This document shows, in pieces, positions 15,558-24,947 of a stretch of 47,520 nucleotides of DNA (positions are counted from its first letter, which is position 1; the number at the start of each line of letters is the position of its first letter). The stretch spans positions 1 through 47,520 of the forward strand of contig DASYAI010000003.1 of the NCBI GenBank assembly GCA_036501425.1, written 5' to 3'. Source of the DNA: DATKRB01 sp036501425 (GTDB lineage: Bacteria > Actinomycetota > Acidimicrobiia > Acidimicrobiales > RAAP-2). The notes under the pieces are model-generated. The model had not been told where the DNA came from and searched no databases. It was given only the letters and a program-made list of their open reading frames with translations. The position numbers and the translations under genes are program-made.

Positions 15558-16481
15558 TTACTCGGGGTTTCGCCGCGCCAGGACAGGGGTCCGGATCTCG
15601 TCCATCTCGCACGGATCGGCTTCGTCGCCGACGCACCGCTCGGACTCGAGCTCGAAGGTGGTGTGGGCGATCGCGAAGGGTCCGACCACTGCGTCGCGCA
15701 CGTCGCCGGTGACCAGCTGTGCCGACTCGAGGCTGGGCGTGCCGCTCAGGACCAGGTGGGCCGAAAGGGCGCGCACGTCGCTCGAGAGGCTCCAGACGTG
15801 AAGGTCGTGCACGTCGGCGATGCCCGGCACGGCGGTGATCGATGTCCGCAGCGCGCCGAGGTCGAGCCCCCGGGGGGTCGACTCGAGCAGCACGTCGACG
15901 CTCTGTCGGCTCAGCCGGATCGCCTCGCGGACGACGAGCAGGGCCACCACCAGCGAGGCGATCGGGTCGGCACGATCCCATCCGGCCCCGCCGATGGCGA
16001 TGGCCACCCCCGCCGCGAGCACCGACGCCGAGGACAGGGCGTCGGAGGCCATATGGACGACCACCGACCGCAGGTTGAGATCGCCCCCGTCAGGGCCGAC
16101 GACGAGCAGCGCGACCAGGTTGACCACCACGGCCCCGGCGGCCACGGCCGCGACCAGGGGGCCGTCGACCCGGGCCGGGTGCACCAGGTGGACGACGCTC
16201 CATACCACGATGGCTCCGGTGACCACGGCTAGGCCGGCCGAGTTGCCCAGCGCCGCCAGGATGGTGCCCCGGTGGTTGCCGAACGACCGCGCCTCGCTCC
16301 GGGGTCGTCCGGCCCAGCGCAGCGCCAGCAGCGACAGCCCGACGGCGGCGACGTCGGTCAGGTTGTGGGCGGCATCGGCCAGCAGACCACTGGAACGGGC
16401 AGCCAGGCCGGTGGCGACCTGGGCGATCACCAGGGCGGCGTTGACCGCCAGCACCATCGTCAACCGGGTCGAGCGGGTCAC
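15558..16481 (-). CDS. Cation diffusion facilitator (CDF) metal exporter
   Basis: 307 residues from GTG 16481, which overlaps the upstream stop as GTGA. Six hydrophobic segments are seen. The transport site has two HxxxD motifs: HNLTD (His39, Asp43; Asp36 also near) in helix 2 and HMASD (His143, Asp147) in helix 5. The C-terminal cytoplasmic domain (VPGIADVHDLHVWSLSS) is typical of CzcD/ZnT-like members. HxxxD/HxxxD usually means Zn2+ (or Cd2+/Co2+) export, driven by proton antiport. It is the last gene of an operon with the nucleotidyltransferase and FabH genes, an unusual grouping. Confidence 0.88.
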   Translation of the reverse strand: MTRSTRLTMVLAVNAALVIAQVATGLAARSSGLLADAAHNLTDVAAVGLSLLALRWAGRPRSEARSFGNHRGTILAALGNSAGLAVVTGAIVVWSVVHLVHPARVDGPLVAAVAAGAVVVNLVALLVVGPDGGDLNLRSVVVHMASDALSSASVLAAGVAIAIGGAGWDRADPIASLVVALLVVREAIRLSRQSVDVLLESTPRGLDLGALRTSITAVPGIADVHDLHVWSLSSDVRALSAHLVLSGTPSLESAQLVTGDVRDAVVGPFAIAHTTFELESERCVGDEADPCEMDEIRTPVLARRNPE

Positions 16482-17398
16482 GGCAGCGCGGTGCCTCCCC
16501 GTTCCACCGACATCCACGGGGCCGCGTCGCGCTCGCCTCGCCCCACGGCCCGGGCCAGCTGCTCCTGGACGACGGCGAGATCGTCGGGATGGGTGACGCC
16601 GATGCAGCGCCCGGCGGCCGGCAGCACCTCGAAGGCGAGCCGGCCCGGCCCGTCGACGGTGTCGGTCCTGGATCCCGAAAGCTGCCGGGCCACCACGTCG
16701 GGCAGGAGGACCTCGGCTTCCTCGCCCACGTCGCCCGCCGCGGCCATGGCGTGGCGCAGGACCTCGCGCATGGCGGGCCCGAAGCCCCACAGGTTCATCG
16801 ACACCAGCGCGTCGCCGTCGAGCTCGGTGGGCTCCCGCCCGTCGTCGGCGAGGTACCGCCCGTCGCCGGTCGCGTGCACCCCTCGGCGCTCGGCGATGGC
16901 GACCAGGTAGCCCTGCTCGTCGACCTCGCACACCCCCCGGGTGACCGGTCCGTCGCCCAGCACGGCGTTGCGGAGGCGGAACCCGACCAGCGATTCGGCC
17001 GTCCGTCCGGTTGCCAGGTGCGACGCCAGGGCGACCATCGCCTCGGGTCCGTAGAGATCGTCGGCGTTGGCCACGCCGATCGCCCGGTCGGCCGGGATGC
17101 CGCGGGTGCCCGCAAGCACCGCGTCGACGGTGCCGAGCGGACGGTCCTGGACCTCGAAGCGGACGTCGACCGCGCTCGGCCAGGTCCGCTCGACGTGGTA
17201 GCGGATCGCCGGGCCGGTGTGCGGGCCGATCACGAGCACGATGGAGTCGAACCCGGCGGCGAGGGCATCGCTGGCCACCAGGTCGATGACGGCCTCGCCC
17301 CCGGGGCCCACCGGCGCCAACGGCTTGCACCCGCCATAGCGGCGGGCCCGCCCCGCCGCGAGCACGATCAGCGCCCGTTGGCCCTCAGCCGGTCCCAT
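16478..17398 (-). CDS. Sugar-nucleotide / MobA-like nucleotidyltransferase
   Basis: 306 residues. The NTP-binding signature LAAGRARRYGGCKPL lies near residues 12-26 and the metal-binding acidic motif is NADDLYG. The length and the GCKPL lysine fit a Rossmann-like nucleotidyltransferase that activates a sugar phosphate or related molecule; the substrate cannot be read. It overlaps the 3' end of the FabH gene by 14 bp and the CDF gene by 4 bp, so all three are one transcript. Confidence 0.75.
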   Translation of the reverse strand: MGPAEGQRALIVLAAGRARRYGGCKPLAPVGPGGEAVIDLVASDALAAGFDSIVLVIGPHTGPAIRYHVERTWPSAVDVRFEVQDRPLGTVDAVLAGTRGIPADRAIGVANADDLYGPEAMVALASHLATGRTAESLVGFRLRNAVLGDGPVTRGVCEVDEQGYLVAIAERRGVHATGDGRYLADDGREPTELDGDALVSMNLWGFGPAMREVLRHAMAAAGDVGEEAEVLLPDVVARQLSGSRTDTVDGPGRLAFEVLPAAGRCIGVTHPDDLAVVQEQLARAVGRGERDAAPWMSVERGGTALP

Positions 17399-18320
17399 CC
17401 CCCCAGCGTAGAACGGCGCTCGCCCATGTCATGCCCCCGCCGAAGCCGGCCAGCAGGAGGCGGGCGCCCGGCCGGATGCGCCCGCTCCGCAGGGCGTGGT
17501 CGAGCGCCAGCGGGATCGATGCCGACGAGGTGTTGCCGTAGCGATCGATGACCACGGCCGCCCGCTCCTCCTCGATGCCGAGCCGTTGGCAGACCGCCTG
17601 GATGATCCGCAGGTTGGCCTGGTGGGGCACGAGGAGGTCGACGTCGTCGGCGGTCATCCCGGCGTCGGCGAGCGCCCGCTCGGTCGACTCGACCACCAGC
17701 CGGACCGCCTTGCGGAAGATCTCCTGCCCGTCCATCGACAGGTAGCCCCCCAGCTCGCACTTGAGCAGGTTGCGCAGGGAGCCGTCGGCGTTGAGGTTCC
17801 AGCTGAGGAGGTCCCCCGGACCGTCCACCGGCTCGAGGACCACCGCCCCCGAGCCGTCCCCGACGAGCACGGCGATCTTCCGGTCCTCCCAGTCGGTGAT
17901 CCGGCTGAGGGTGTCGGTGCCCACCAGCAGCACCCGCCCCGCCCCGCTGGCGATGAGGCCGGCGGCCACGACCAGCCCGTAGACGAAGCCCGAGCAGGCA
18001 GCGTTGACGTCGAAGGCGCCGCCGACGATCCCGAGGCCGTCCTGGACCGTCGCCGAGGTGGCCGGCACGGTGGCATCGGGCGTCGTGGTGGCGAGCACCA
18101 GGTGGTCGATGTCGGCCGCCGTGACCCCGGCGCTCCGGAGCGCTCGCTGGCCCGATTCGATGGACAGACCCGCCGTGGTGCCCCCGATGTGGCGCTCGCG
18201 GATGCCGGTGCGCTCGACGATCCACTCGTCGCTGGTGTCGAGCCACACCGAGAGGTCCTCGTTGGTCAGAACCTTCTCCGGGACGGCGACGCCCCAGCCC
18301 TTGACGGTGATGCCCCGCAT
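17385..18320 (-). CDS. fabH: Beta-ketoacyl-ACP synthase III (FabH-like)
   Basis: 311 residues. It condenses an acyl-CoA with malonyl-ACP to start fatty-acid synthesis or a related chain. The full catalytic triad is visible: Cys109 in NAACSGFVYG, His233 in VPHQANLRI and Asn263 in YGNTSSASIP. The start region DTSDEWIVERTGIRERHI is the family signature. ATG 18320 has GGAGG six bases upstream. No other fab genes or acyl carrier protein are adjacent; it is instead the first gene of an operon with a nucleotidyltransferase and a metal exporter. Confidence 0.88.
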   Translation of the reverse strand: MRGITVKGWGVAVPEKVLTNEDLSVWLDTSDEWIVERTGIRERHIGGTTAGLSIESGQRALRSAGVTAADIDHLVLATTTPDATVPATSATVQDGLGIVGGAFDVNAACSGFVYGLVVAAGLIASGAGRVLLVGTDTLSRITDWEDRKIAVLVGDGSGAVVLEPVDGPGDLLSWNLNADGSLRNLLKCELGGYLSMDGQEIFRKAVRLVVESTERALADAGMTADDVDLLVPHQANLRIIQAVCQRLGIEEERAAVVIDRYGNTSSASIPLALDHALRSGRIRPGARLLLAGFGGGMTWASAVLRWGDGTG

Positions 18321-18508
18321 GCTCAGCCTCCGGCTCCGGCGATCGACGGGGCCCGAGTAGCAACGTCGGTAGCACCGGCGAGATGATGGATCTTCCCTTG
18401 TGGGCAGGTGAGCCGAGGCCACGGGAGGGGACGCAGTGGTCCAGGCGGTCGCACCGTTGGCACACCTGAATCCTAGACCACGCCCACCGGCACTGGCGAT
18501 GGCGCCCA

Positions 18509-18550
18509 CGCGGTGCCGACCGGCGCGTGGCGCGGTGCCGACCGGCGCGT
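18509..18550. repeat. 22-bp tandem duplication in the fabH / threonine aldolase gap
   Basis: CGCGGTGCCGACCGGCGCGT occurs at 18509-18528 and 18531-18550. The rest of the 311-bp divergent gap (18321-18631) shows no gene, no riboswitch I recognise and no clear promoter hexamers; it should hold the promoters of both divergent operons. Confidence 0.75.
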
Positions 18551-18631
18551 AGCGCGGCGGATCGGTGTACCGCCGGGGCTCGCCGGTCGGTCGTCGGTCG
18601 GTCGCCGGTGGGTCCCCGGTACGATGCGGGC

Positions 18632-19654
18632 GTGCCGGGCGGTGTCGTCGACCTCCGTAGCGACACCGTCACCCGCCCTACCCCGGCGATGCGCCGGGCC
18701 ATGGCCGACGCGGAGGTGGGGGACGACGGGTACGGCGAGGACCCGACGGTGAACCGGCTCGAGGAGCATTTCGCCACCCTCGTCGGCAAGGAGGCGGCCA
18801 TGTTCGTCCCCTCGGGAACCATGGCCAACCAGATCGCGTTGCGGGTGCTGGCGCCGCCCGGCTCGCTGGTGGTGGCCGGCCGCAGCCAGCACGTGGTGGC
18901 CTACGAGCAGGGCGCGGCGGCGCGCAACGCCGGGGTCCAGTTCGCCACCGTGGACGACGACGACGGGACCGTGGCCCTGAGCGAGGTGGAGCGGGCTCGC
19001 TCGGCCGGTGCCTACCACCACGCCGCCCTGGCGCTGGTCTGCGTCGAGAACACGCACATGGCTGCGGGCGGCATGCCCTACCCCCTCGAGGCGCTGCGCG
19101 CCCTGGGGTCGGCGGCGGGCGGGGTACCCCTCCACATGGACGGCGCTCGGCTCTTCAATGCCGAGGTGGCGACCGGCACACCGGCGGCGACGCTCGCCGG
19201 TCCGGCGACCACCGTGATGTGCTGCCTGTCCAAGGGCCTGTGCGCGCCGGTCGGATCGTTGTTGGCGGGCCCGGCCGAGCTGCAGGGGAGCTTCCGGCTC
19301 GAGCGCAAGCGGTTGGGCGGGGCGATGCGGCAGGCGGGCGTCCTGGCGGCGGCCGGCCTGGTCGCCCTGACCGCCATGGTGGGGCGCCTGGCCGAGGACC
19401 ATCGGCGGGCGCGCCGCCTCGCCGAGGCGGTGGCCGAGCGCTGGCCGGGCTCGGGCCTCGACCCCGACAAGGTGGCGACCAACATCGTCGTCGCCCGCCT
19501 GGGGTCGCCCGAGGCGGTGATCGACCACCTGCGCTCGCGCGGCGTCCTGGCGGGTAGCGTCGGACCCGGCATGCTCCGGCTGGTCACCCACCACGACGTC
19601 GACGACGCCGGTCTCGAACGGGCGCTGTCGGCCATCGGGGACGCGCCCCGATGA
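18632..19654 (+). CDS. ltaE: Low-specificity L-threonine aldolase (PLP-dependent)
   Basis: 340 residues from GTG 18632. The start VVDLRSDTVTRPTPAMR is the family signature, followed by GDDGYGEDPTVNRLE and FVPSGTMANQIAL. The PLP-binding lysine is Lys201 in CCLSKGLCAPVGS, and the phosphate/ring contacts include HMDGAR. It cleaves L-threonine (and allo-threonine) to glycine and acetaldehyde. The low-specificity label is from family resemblance. It heads a three-gene run with the LLM oxidoreductase (28 bp later) and the PIG-L gene. Confidence 0.88.
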   Translation: MPGGVVDLRSDTVTRPTPAMRRAMADAEVGDDGYGEDPTVNRLEEHFATLVGKEAAMFVPSGTMANQIALRVLAPPGSLVVAGRSQHVVAYEQGAAARNAGVQFATVDDDDGTVALSEVERARSAGAYHHAALALVCVENTHMAAGGMPYPLEALRALGSAAGGVPLHMDGARLFNAEVATGTPAATLAGPATTVMCCLSKGLCAPVGSLLAGPAELQGSFRLERKRLGGAMRQAGVLAAAGLVALTAMVGRLAEDHRRARRLAEAVAERWPGSGLDPDKVATNIVVARLGSPEAVIDHLRSRGVLAGSVGPGMLRLVTHHDVDDAGLERALSAIGDAPR

Positions 19655-19682
19655 CGGCGATCGAGTCGGACGGAGCCGCCCG

Positions 19683-20567
19683 GTGAAGGTGCGGATCGGC
19701 GTCGGGACCGGCGGGGGGATCGGGCCGGAGGCCCTCGACTCGCTGGCCGGCGACCTGGTCGAGCTCGGCTTCGACTCGTTGTGGATGCCCGAGGTGCTCT
19801 CGTCGGCCGGGTTCGACCCGCTGGTGGCCCTCGCCTGGGTGTCCGCACGACGACCCCGGTTGAAGGTGGGGACCACGATGCTGCTGCCCGGGCGCAACGT
19901 CGCCCGGACGGCCAAGCAGCTGGCGACCCTCGACGTGCTGTCGGGGGGGCGGTTCCTGGTGACCTTCGTCCCGGGGCTTGCCCGGGGGCCCGAACGCTCG
20001 GCGGTCGGCCTGCCGCCCAACCGGCGCGGTGCGGCGATGGACGAGATGCTGCCGCTGCTCCGCCGGCTGTGGGCCGGTGAGACCGTCACCTACGACGGCC
20101 CGGTGGCCCAGCTCGACGAGGTCTCGATCGAGCCGCGACCGCTGCAGGAGCCGTTCGACGTCTGGCTCGGCGGCAGCGCCCAGGCGGCGCTCGAACGGTG
20201 CGGTCGCCTCGGCGACGGATGGCTGCCGGCCATGTCCACCGCGGCAGAGGTGGCGGCCGGGCGGCGGGTGATCGAGACCGTGGCAGCCGAGTCGGGTCGG
20301 AGCATCAGCGAGGAGCACTTCGGGGTGAGCGTCGGCTACGCCACCGAGCCGCTCAGCGACGCCCAGGCCGTCGCGCTCGGCACCCGGGCCCGGGGCCGGC
20401 CGCTCGAGGCCCTGGTGCCGACGTCGCTCGACGCCCTGCGCTCGAAGCTGCGCCAGTTCGTCGACGTCGGCTTCTCGAAGTTCGTGGTGCGCCCGCTGGT
20501 GGCCCCCGCCGACTGGCGGGCCGAGCTCGAGGCGTTGGCCGCCGCCGTCGGCGATCTCCAGACGTGA
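19683..20567 (+). CDS. LLM-class (probably F420-dependent) oxidoreductase
   Basis: 294 residues from GTG 19683. The luciferase-like TIM barrel start is VRIGVGTGGGIGPEALDSLA, followed by ELGFDSLWMPEVLS, VGTTMLLPGRN and KQLATLDVLSGGRF.VTFVPG. These resemble the actinobacterial F420-dependent subgroup, so coenzyme F420 is the likely cofactor, but FMN cannot be excluded. Substrate unknown. The stop overlaps the GTG of the next gene (GTGA at 20564-20567), so both are co-translated. Confidence 0.8.
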   Translation: MKVRIGVGTGGGIGPEALDSLAGDLVELGFDSLWMPEVLSSAGFDPLVALAWVSARRPRLKVGTTMLLPGRNVARTAKQLATLDVLSGGRFLVTFVPGLARGPERSAVGLPPNRRGAAMDEMLPLLRRLWAGETVTYDGPVAQLDEVSIEPRPLQEPFDVWLGGSAQAALERCGRLGDGWLPAMSTAAEVAAGRRVIETVAAESGRSISEEHFGVSVGYATEPLSDAQAVALGTRARGRPLEALVPTSLDALRSKLRQFVDVGFSKFVVRPLVAPADWRAELEALAAAVGDLQT

Positions 20568-21412
20568 GCGCGGGCGGGCCGACGGGCCGGGCCCCCGAGG
20601 GCGCCCCGCTGACCTTGATGGCCGTCCACGCCCATCCCGACGACGAGGCCCTGAGCACCGGGGGCGTGCTGGCCGCCTACGCCGACCAGGGGATCCGGAC
20701 GGTGCTGGTGACCTGCACCGGCGGGGAGCTGGGGGACGGGCCCGGCGGGGTGAAGCCGGGCGCACCCGGCCACGACCCCCAGGCCGTGGCGCTGACCCGG
20801 CGGGCCGAGCTGGAGGCGAGCTGTGCCGTGCTCGGGGTCGAGCACCTCGAGCTTTTGGGGTACGCCGACTCGGGGATGATGGGGTGGCCGCAGAACGACG
20901 CCCCCGATGCGTTCTGGAACCAACCGGTGGCCGAAGGGGCCGAGCGTCTGGGCGCCCTGATGGCGAGGTACCGGCCCCAGGTGGTCGTCACCTACGACGC
21001 GCAGGGCTTCTACGGGCACCCCGACCACATCCAGGCGCACCGCGTCACCATGGCGGCGAGCGAGCGGACCGGTATTCCGGACAAGGTCTACTTCACCGCC
21101 CTGCCCCGCTCCCAGATGGCGTCGTTCCGTGCGCTGCTCCGGGCCCACGGCGCGGCACCACCCGACGGACTGGAGGAGCCGGACGTCGGCACCCCCGACG
21201 AGCTGATCGGCGCGGTGGTGGACTGCGGCGCCCAGGCGGGTCGCAAGTACGAGAGCCTGCGCGCCCACGCCAGCCAGGCCGACAACATCTTCTTCTTGAA
21301 CCTGGGCCCCGAGCTCTTCGCCGCCGCGTTCGTCGTCGAGTCCTTCGTGCGAGCGTTCGACCGGAGCGGAGCGCCGCTCCCCGAGACCGACCTGTTCGCC
21401 GGCCTGCGCTGA
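20564..21412 (+). CDS. PIG-L family deacetylase (mycothiol conjugate amidase / MshB-like)
   Basis: 282 residues from GTG 20564. The zinc motif AHPDDEAL lies near residues 23-30, the third ligand is in GHPDHIQAH, and TCTGGELGD is typical of MshB/Mca. The length and the C-terminal QADN.FF..LG segment fit Mca (which cleaves mycothiol S-conjugates) at least as well as MshB (which deacetylates GlcNAc-inositol). Either role supports a mycothiol-using organism. It is the last gene of the threonine aldolase operon and converges on adenosylhomocysteinase. Confidence 0.8.
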   Translation: MSAGGPTGRAPEGAPLTLMAVHAHPDDEALSTGGVLAAYADQGIRTVLVTCTGGELGDGPGGVKPGAPGHDPQAVALTRRAELEASCAVLGVEHLELLGYADSGMMGWPQNDAPDAFWNQPVAEGAERLGALMARYRPQVVVTYDAQGFYGHPDHIQAHRVTMAASERTGIPDKVYFTALPRSQMASFRALLRAHGAAPPDGLEEPDVGTPDELIGAVVDCGAQAGRKYESLRAHASQADNIFFLNLGPELFAAAFVVESFVRAFDRSGAPLPETDLFAGLR

Positions 21413-21448
21413 GGCGCCGCTCCCGCCCGCAGGGCGGCCGCCCGGGGA

Positions 21449-22894
21449 TCAGTACCGGTAGGAGTCGGGCTTGAACGGTCCCCCGAGGGGGATCCCGAGG
21501 TAGTCGGACTGCTCGGGCCGCAGGGTGGTGAGGTGGACCCCGAGGGCGCCGAGGTGCAGGAGGGCGACCCGCTCGTCGAGGTGCTTGGGCAGGACGTACA
21601 CCTGGTTCTGGTACTGGCCGGGCTTGGTGAACAGCTCGATCTGGGCCATGGTCTGGTTGGTGAACGAGTTGGACATCACGAAGCTCGGGTGCCCGGTGGC
21701 GTTGCCCAGGTTGAGCAACCGTCCCTCGGAAAGGACGATGATGGCGTGGCCGTCGGGGAAGACCCACTTGTCGACCTGGGGCTTCACGTTGACCCGCTCC
21801 ACGCCGGGGATCCGGGCCAGGCCAGCCATGTCGATCTCGTTGTCGAAATGGCCGATGTTGCCCACGATCGCCTGATGCTTCATGGCTGCCATGTGCTCGG
21901 CGCGGACCACGCCGAGGTTGCCCGTGGCTGTGACCACGATGTCCGCCTGGCCCACGACCTCCTCGAGGGTGCGCACCTCGTAACCCTCCATGGCGGCCTG
22001 CAGGGCGCAGATCGGATCGATCTCGGTGACGATCACCCGCGCCCCTTGCCCGCGGAGGGACTCGGCGCAGCCCTTGCCCACGTCCCCGTAGCCGCAGACC
22101 ACCGCCACCTTGCCGCCGATGAGGACGTCGGTCGCCCGGTTGATGCCGTCGATGAGCGAGTGGCGGCAGCCGTACTTGTTGTCGAACTTCGACTTGGTCA
22201 CCGAGTCGTTGACGTTGATGGCCGGGAAGAGCAACTCGCCCTTCTTCGCCATCTCGACCAGGCGGTGCACGCCCGTCGTGGTCTCCTCGGTGACGCCCTT
22301 GATGCCGTTGGCGATGGACGTCCAGCGACCGGGGTCCTCCGACAGGCTGCGGCCGAGGAGTGCGAGCACGAAGGCGAACTCCTCGGATTCCGCGGTCGAG
22401 GGATCGGGCACGCTGCCCGCCTTCTCGAACTCGACCCCCTTGTGCACGAGCAGGGTGGCGTCGCCACCGTCGTCGAGGATCATGTTGGGACCCTCGCCGG
22501 GCCAGGTGAGGGCCTGGTCGGTGCACCACCAGTACTCGTCGAGCGTCTCGCCCTTCCAGGCGAAGACCGGCACGCCCCGGGGGTCCTCCGGTGTGCCGTC
22601 GGGCCCCACGGCGATCGCTGCCGCGGCGTGGTCCTGGGTGGAGAAGATGTTGCAGCTGGCCCACCGGACCGAGGCCCCCAGGGCCGTCAACGTCTCGATC
22701 AGCACCGCGGTCTGGACGGTCATGTGGAGGGAGCCCACGATCCGGGCCCCGCGGAGCGGTTGGGAGCTGCCGAACTCGGCCCGCATGGCCATCAGCCCGG
22801 GCATTTCGTGCTCGGCCAGCTCGATCTCGCGTCGCCCGAAGGCGCCCAGCGACAGGTCGGCCACCTTGAAGTCCTGGCGTTGTTCGAGGCTCAT
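21449..22894 (-). CDS. ahcY: Adenosylhomocysteinase
   Basis: 481 residues. It hydrolyses S-adenosylhomocysteine to homocysteine and adenosine, clearing the product inhibitor of methyltransferases. The NAD-binding motif GYGDVGKGCAESLRG is clear. SLHMTVQTAVLIETL, FNDNKYGCRHSLIDG-like (here KFDNKYGCRHSLIDG), GNIGHFDNEIDM and the C-terminal KPDSYRY complete the family profile. ATG 22894 has a strong ribosome binding site (AAAGGAG). The ~220-bp upstream stretch was searched by eye for an SAH riboswitch without success. Confidence 0.97.
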   Translation of the reverse strand: MSLEQRQDFKVADLSLGAFGRREIELAEHEMPGLMAMRAEFGSSQPLRGARIVGSLHMTVQTAVLIETLTALGASVRWASCNIFSTQDHAAAAIAVGPDGTPEDPRGVPVFAWKGETLDEYWWCTDQALTWPGEGPNMILDDGGDATLLVHKGVEFEKAGSVPDPSTAESEEFAFVLALLGRSLSEDPGRWTSIANGIKGVTEETTTGVHRLVEMAKKGELLFPAINVNDSVTKSKFDNKYGCRHSLIDGINRATDVLIGGKVAVVCGYGDVGKGCAESLRGQGARVIVTEIDPICALQAAMEGYEVRTLEEVVGQADIVVTATGNLGVVRAEHMAAMKHQAIVGNIGHFDNEIDMAGLARIPGVERVNVKPQVDKWVFPDGHAIIVLSEGRLLNLGNATGHPSFVMSNSFTNQTMAQIELFTKPGQYQNQVYVLPKHLDERVALLHLGALGVHLTTLRPEQSDYLGIPLGGPFKPDSYRY

Positions 22895-23116
22895 GTCCGC
22901 TCCTTTGGTCTCCGCCGCTCCGGGCACCAGCGCTGGCCGGGGGCTCGTGCGAGACGATCCGTCGAGAGGGGCCCTAGCTTCGCACAGCCGCCGGCCGCTC
23001 GGACCCACCGCCCGGCGTGCCCCGAGTGTCCGCTTCGCCCGGGCTCGTCGAGCGGGTGGAGGATCCCGATCGCCCGGCGATGGCCCGGCAACGCCGCAGC
23101 CCGACGGGCGACGACC

Positions 23117-23899
23117 TCAGGTCGTGGCGACCGACGGGATGGTGCGCCCGACGAGCCAGCTGATCGACGCCACGGCGTCGGACAGCGACCACGACGCGCC
23201 CTGCTGATGGTCGAGGTTCTTCAGGCCGCCCGCGTTCAGCAGGCCGGTCAGAGGCTTGTCGAGATGGCCGTGCAAGTTCGGGGCGCTCGCGTCGACGAAC
23301 CGCTCGTGGCCCTGCCGGTCGAGGAGGATGTACCCGTCGGTATGGTCGACGTCGTAGGTCAGTGGGGTCCCGAGCCACCAGTCGAGCTTCGGGGGCTGGT
23401 CCTCGGGGACCACCTGCACGGCCACGCCGAAGAACTTCCACAGATTGGCCAGGTTGGCCGGGGTCCCGGTGAGCATGGTCCAATCGGCCCCGAAGCGGGC
23501 CGAGTACGCCGCCAGCCGGGCTGGGGTGTCGCGCTGGGGGTCCACGGTGATCTCCATGAACACCACCTGCTTGCCGAGGCCCGCCGCCTCGACGTCGTGC
23601 TGGAGCGCGATGAACGCACCGGTGACCAGCGGGCACTCGTCCTGGCAGAGGGACAGGAACGGGGCCATCACGACGTACTTGCCCCGGAACGCCCCGAGAT
23701 CGGTGGCGTGCCCGGAGGCGTCGACGAGGGGGATCTGGTCGGGCACAGCCCGGTTCTCGACGATGCCCTGACTGGAGGGCGGCGCGGCGGGCGCACTGCT
23801 CCCGCACGCGGTGAGCAGCGTGGCCAGGCTCAGCACGACGAGGATCGGGCCCACCACCGGGCGCCAGTGCCGGCGTGGGACGGGGGACCACCCCCTCAC
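23117..23899 (-). CDS. SCO1/SenC-family copper chaperone lipoprotein
   Basis: 260 residues from GTG 23899 (GTGA overlap with ctaG). A lipobox LLTAC places Cys32 at the membrane outer face. The thioredoxin-like domain has the copper motif CQDECP (Cys85, Cys89) and the third ligand His186 in VDHTDGY. Sco proteins deliver copper to, or reduce, the CuA site of cytochrome c oxidase. Its coupling to ctaG supports this role. A long C-terminal extension after FVDASAP is not part of the core. Confidence 0.88.
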   Translation of the reverse strand: MRGWSPVPRRHWRPVVGPILVVLSLATLLTACGSSAPAAPPSSQGIVENRAVPDQIPLVDASGHATDLGAFRGKYVVMAPFLSLCQDECPLVTGAFIALQHDVEAAGLGKQVVFMEITVDPQRDTPARLAAYSARFGADWTMLTGTPANLANLWKFFGVAVQVVPEDQPPKLDWWLGTPLTYDVDHTDGYILLDRQGHERFVDASAPNLHGHLDKPLTGLLNAGGLKNLDHQQGASWSLSDAVASISWLVGRTIPSVATT

Positions 23900-24897
23900 G
23901 GGAACTGCCCGGGCTCTCGGCCGAACGCGGGCTCCTGGGTCCCGACGGCAGGCTCCGAGTCCCCTCCGGGGACGGGCGGCGCGGGGATCACGTCGAGGGA
24001 GCTCAGGGCGGCACTCAGCATGTCGCTCTCGCGGTCGACCCGGACCGATCGCCGCTCTTCGAGATGCAGCCACCGGATGGCGACCGGGATCATCGGCCAG
24101 AGCATCAGGGTGTCGCCCCCCACCCACATGATCACGCCACCCATGTGCAGGTCGTCGATGAGGGTGGGGCCCCAGGTCCGGTGCAGCGAGAGGTAGGCCG
24201 GGAAGAGCTCGTGGGTGGCCCCGGCCAACGAGAGCCCAGTGAACGTGTCGATGGGAATCGCCATGAACAGGTAGGCGAACTGCAGCGCCGGATGCAGGCG
24301 GTTGCTGCTGGGGTCCGAGCCGAAGACCTGCCGCCAGAACAGATAGCCGATCACCAGGTAGACGAGGTGCTCGGCGTTGTGCAGGTCCTCGTGGAGGAGC
24401 GTGTAGTTGTACCAGCTGGTCAGGTGCGTGAGCGGGATCGTCACCGCGTAGAGCACGAAGGCGGTGGCCGGGTGGCCGAGCAGGCGCGCCGGGGGCGAGC
24501 GGAGTGCCTCCGTCAGCCAGCGATGCGGGGTGCCCCGGGTCGCCCGCCAGGCCAGGTCGATGGGCGACGCGATGGCGAACAGCGGGGCCGCCACCATGAT
24601 CAGCAGGAGATGCTGGACCATGTGGTCGTAGAAGAGTTCGCCGTCGTAGACCCCCACGAAGCTGAAGACGGCCACGGACGTCACCACGAGCGCGCCGACG
24701 AGCGCGACCGTCCGCCCCACCGGCCACGGGTGCCGGGGCTGGAGGCGGTTCACCCTGGCCACGCCCCACCCGTAGAGCGCCAGGGCGCCGAGGACGAGCA
24801 CCACGGGCACCACGTCGAACTGGGTCGAGAAGAACTGACCGCCCCGGAGCTCGGGCAGCGCATCGTCGCCCAGCAACGACAGGAACAACGGCGTCAC
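23896..24897 (-). CDS. ctaG: CtaG (caa3-type) cytochrome c oxidase assembly protein
   Basis: 333 residues with about seven hydrophobic segments and periplasm-facing histidines. MVQHLLLIMVAAPL, NAEHLVYLVIGYLFW and DLHMGGVIMWVGGD match the caa3_CtaG family (PF09678), integral membrane factors for CuB/oxidase assembly. The last ~50 residues are a soluble Pro-rich tail. It is followed by and overlaps the sco gene. It is divergent from blaI, with a 140-bp gap holding two palindromes. Confidence 0.85.
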   Translation of the reverse strand: MTPLFLSLLGDDALPELRGGQFFSTQFDVVPVVLVLGALALYGWGVARVNRLQPRHPWPVGRTVALVGALVVTSVAVFSFVGVYDGELFYDHMVQHLLLIMVAAPLFAIASPIDLAWRATRGTPHRWLTEALRSPPARLLGHPATAFVLYAVTIPLTHLTSWYNYTLLHEDLHNAEHLVYLVIGYLFWRQVFGSDPSSNRLHPALQFAYLFMAIPIDTFTGLSLAGATHELFPAYLSLHRTWGPTLIDDLHMGGVIMWVGGDTLMLWPMIPVAIRWLHLEERRSVRVDRESDMLSAALSSLDVIPAPPVPGGDSEPAVGTQEPAFGREPGQFP

Positions 24898-24947
24898 CGG
24901 ATGGGTCCTGACGGCCGGCAGGGTGCTGTCACGCTGGCCTCCATGTC

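Noticed and set aside
18321..18480. Cys-rich reading frame (VCQRCDRLDHC) upstream of fabH
   Set aside because: No start codon, ribosome binding site or stable coding pattern; it is leader or promoter DNA of fabH.
22895..23110. SAH riboswitch upstream of ahcY
   Set aside because: I could not find the CCUCCGAGGAGCGCUGC-type core or the GCCAGGCUCGG partner on the minus strand.
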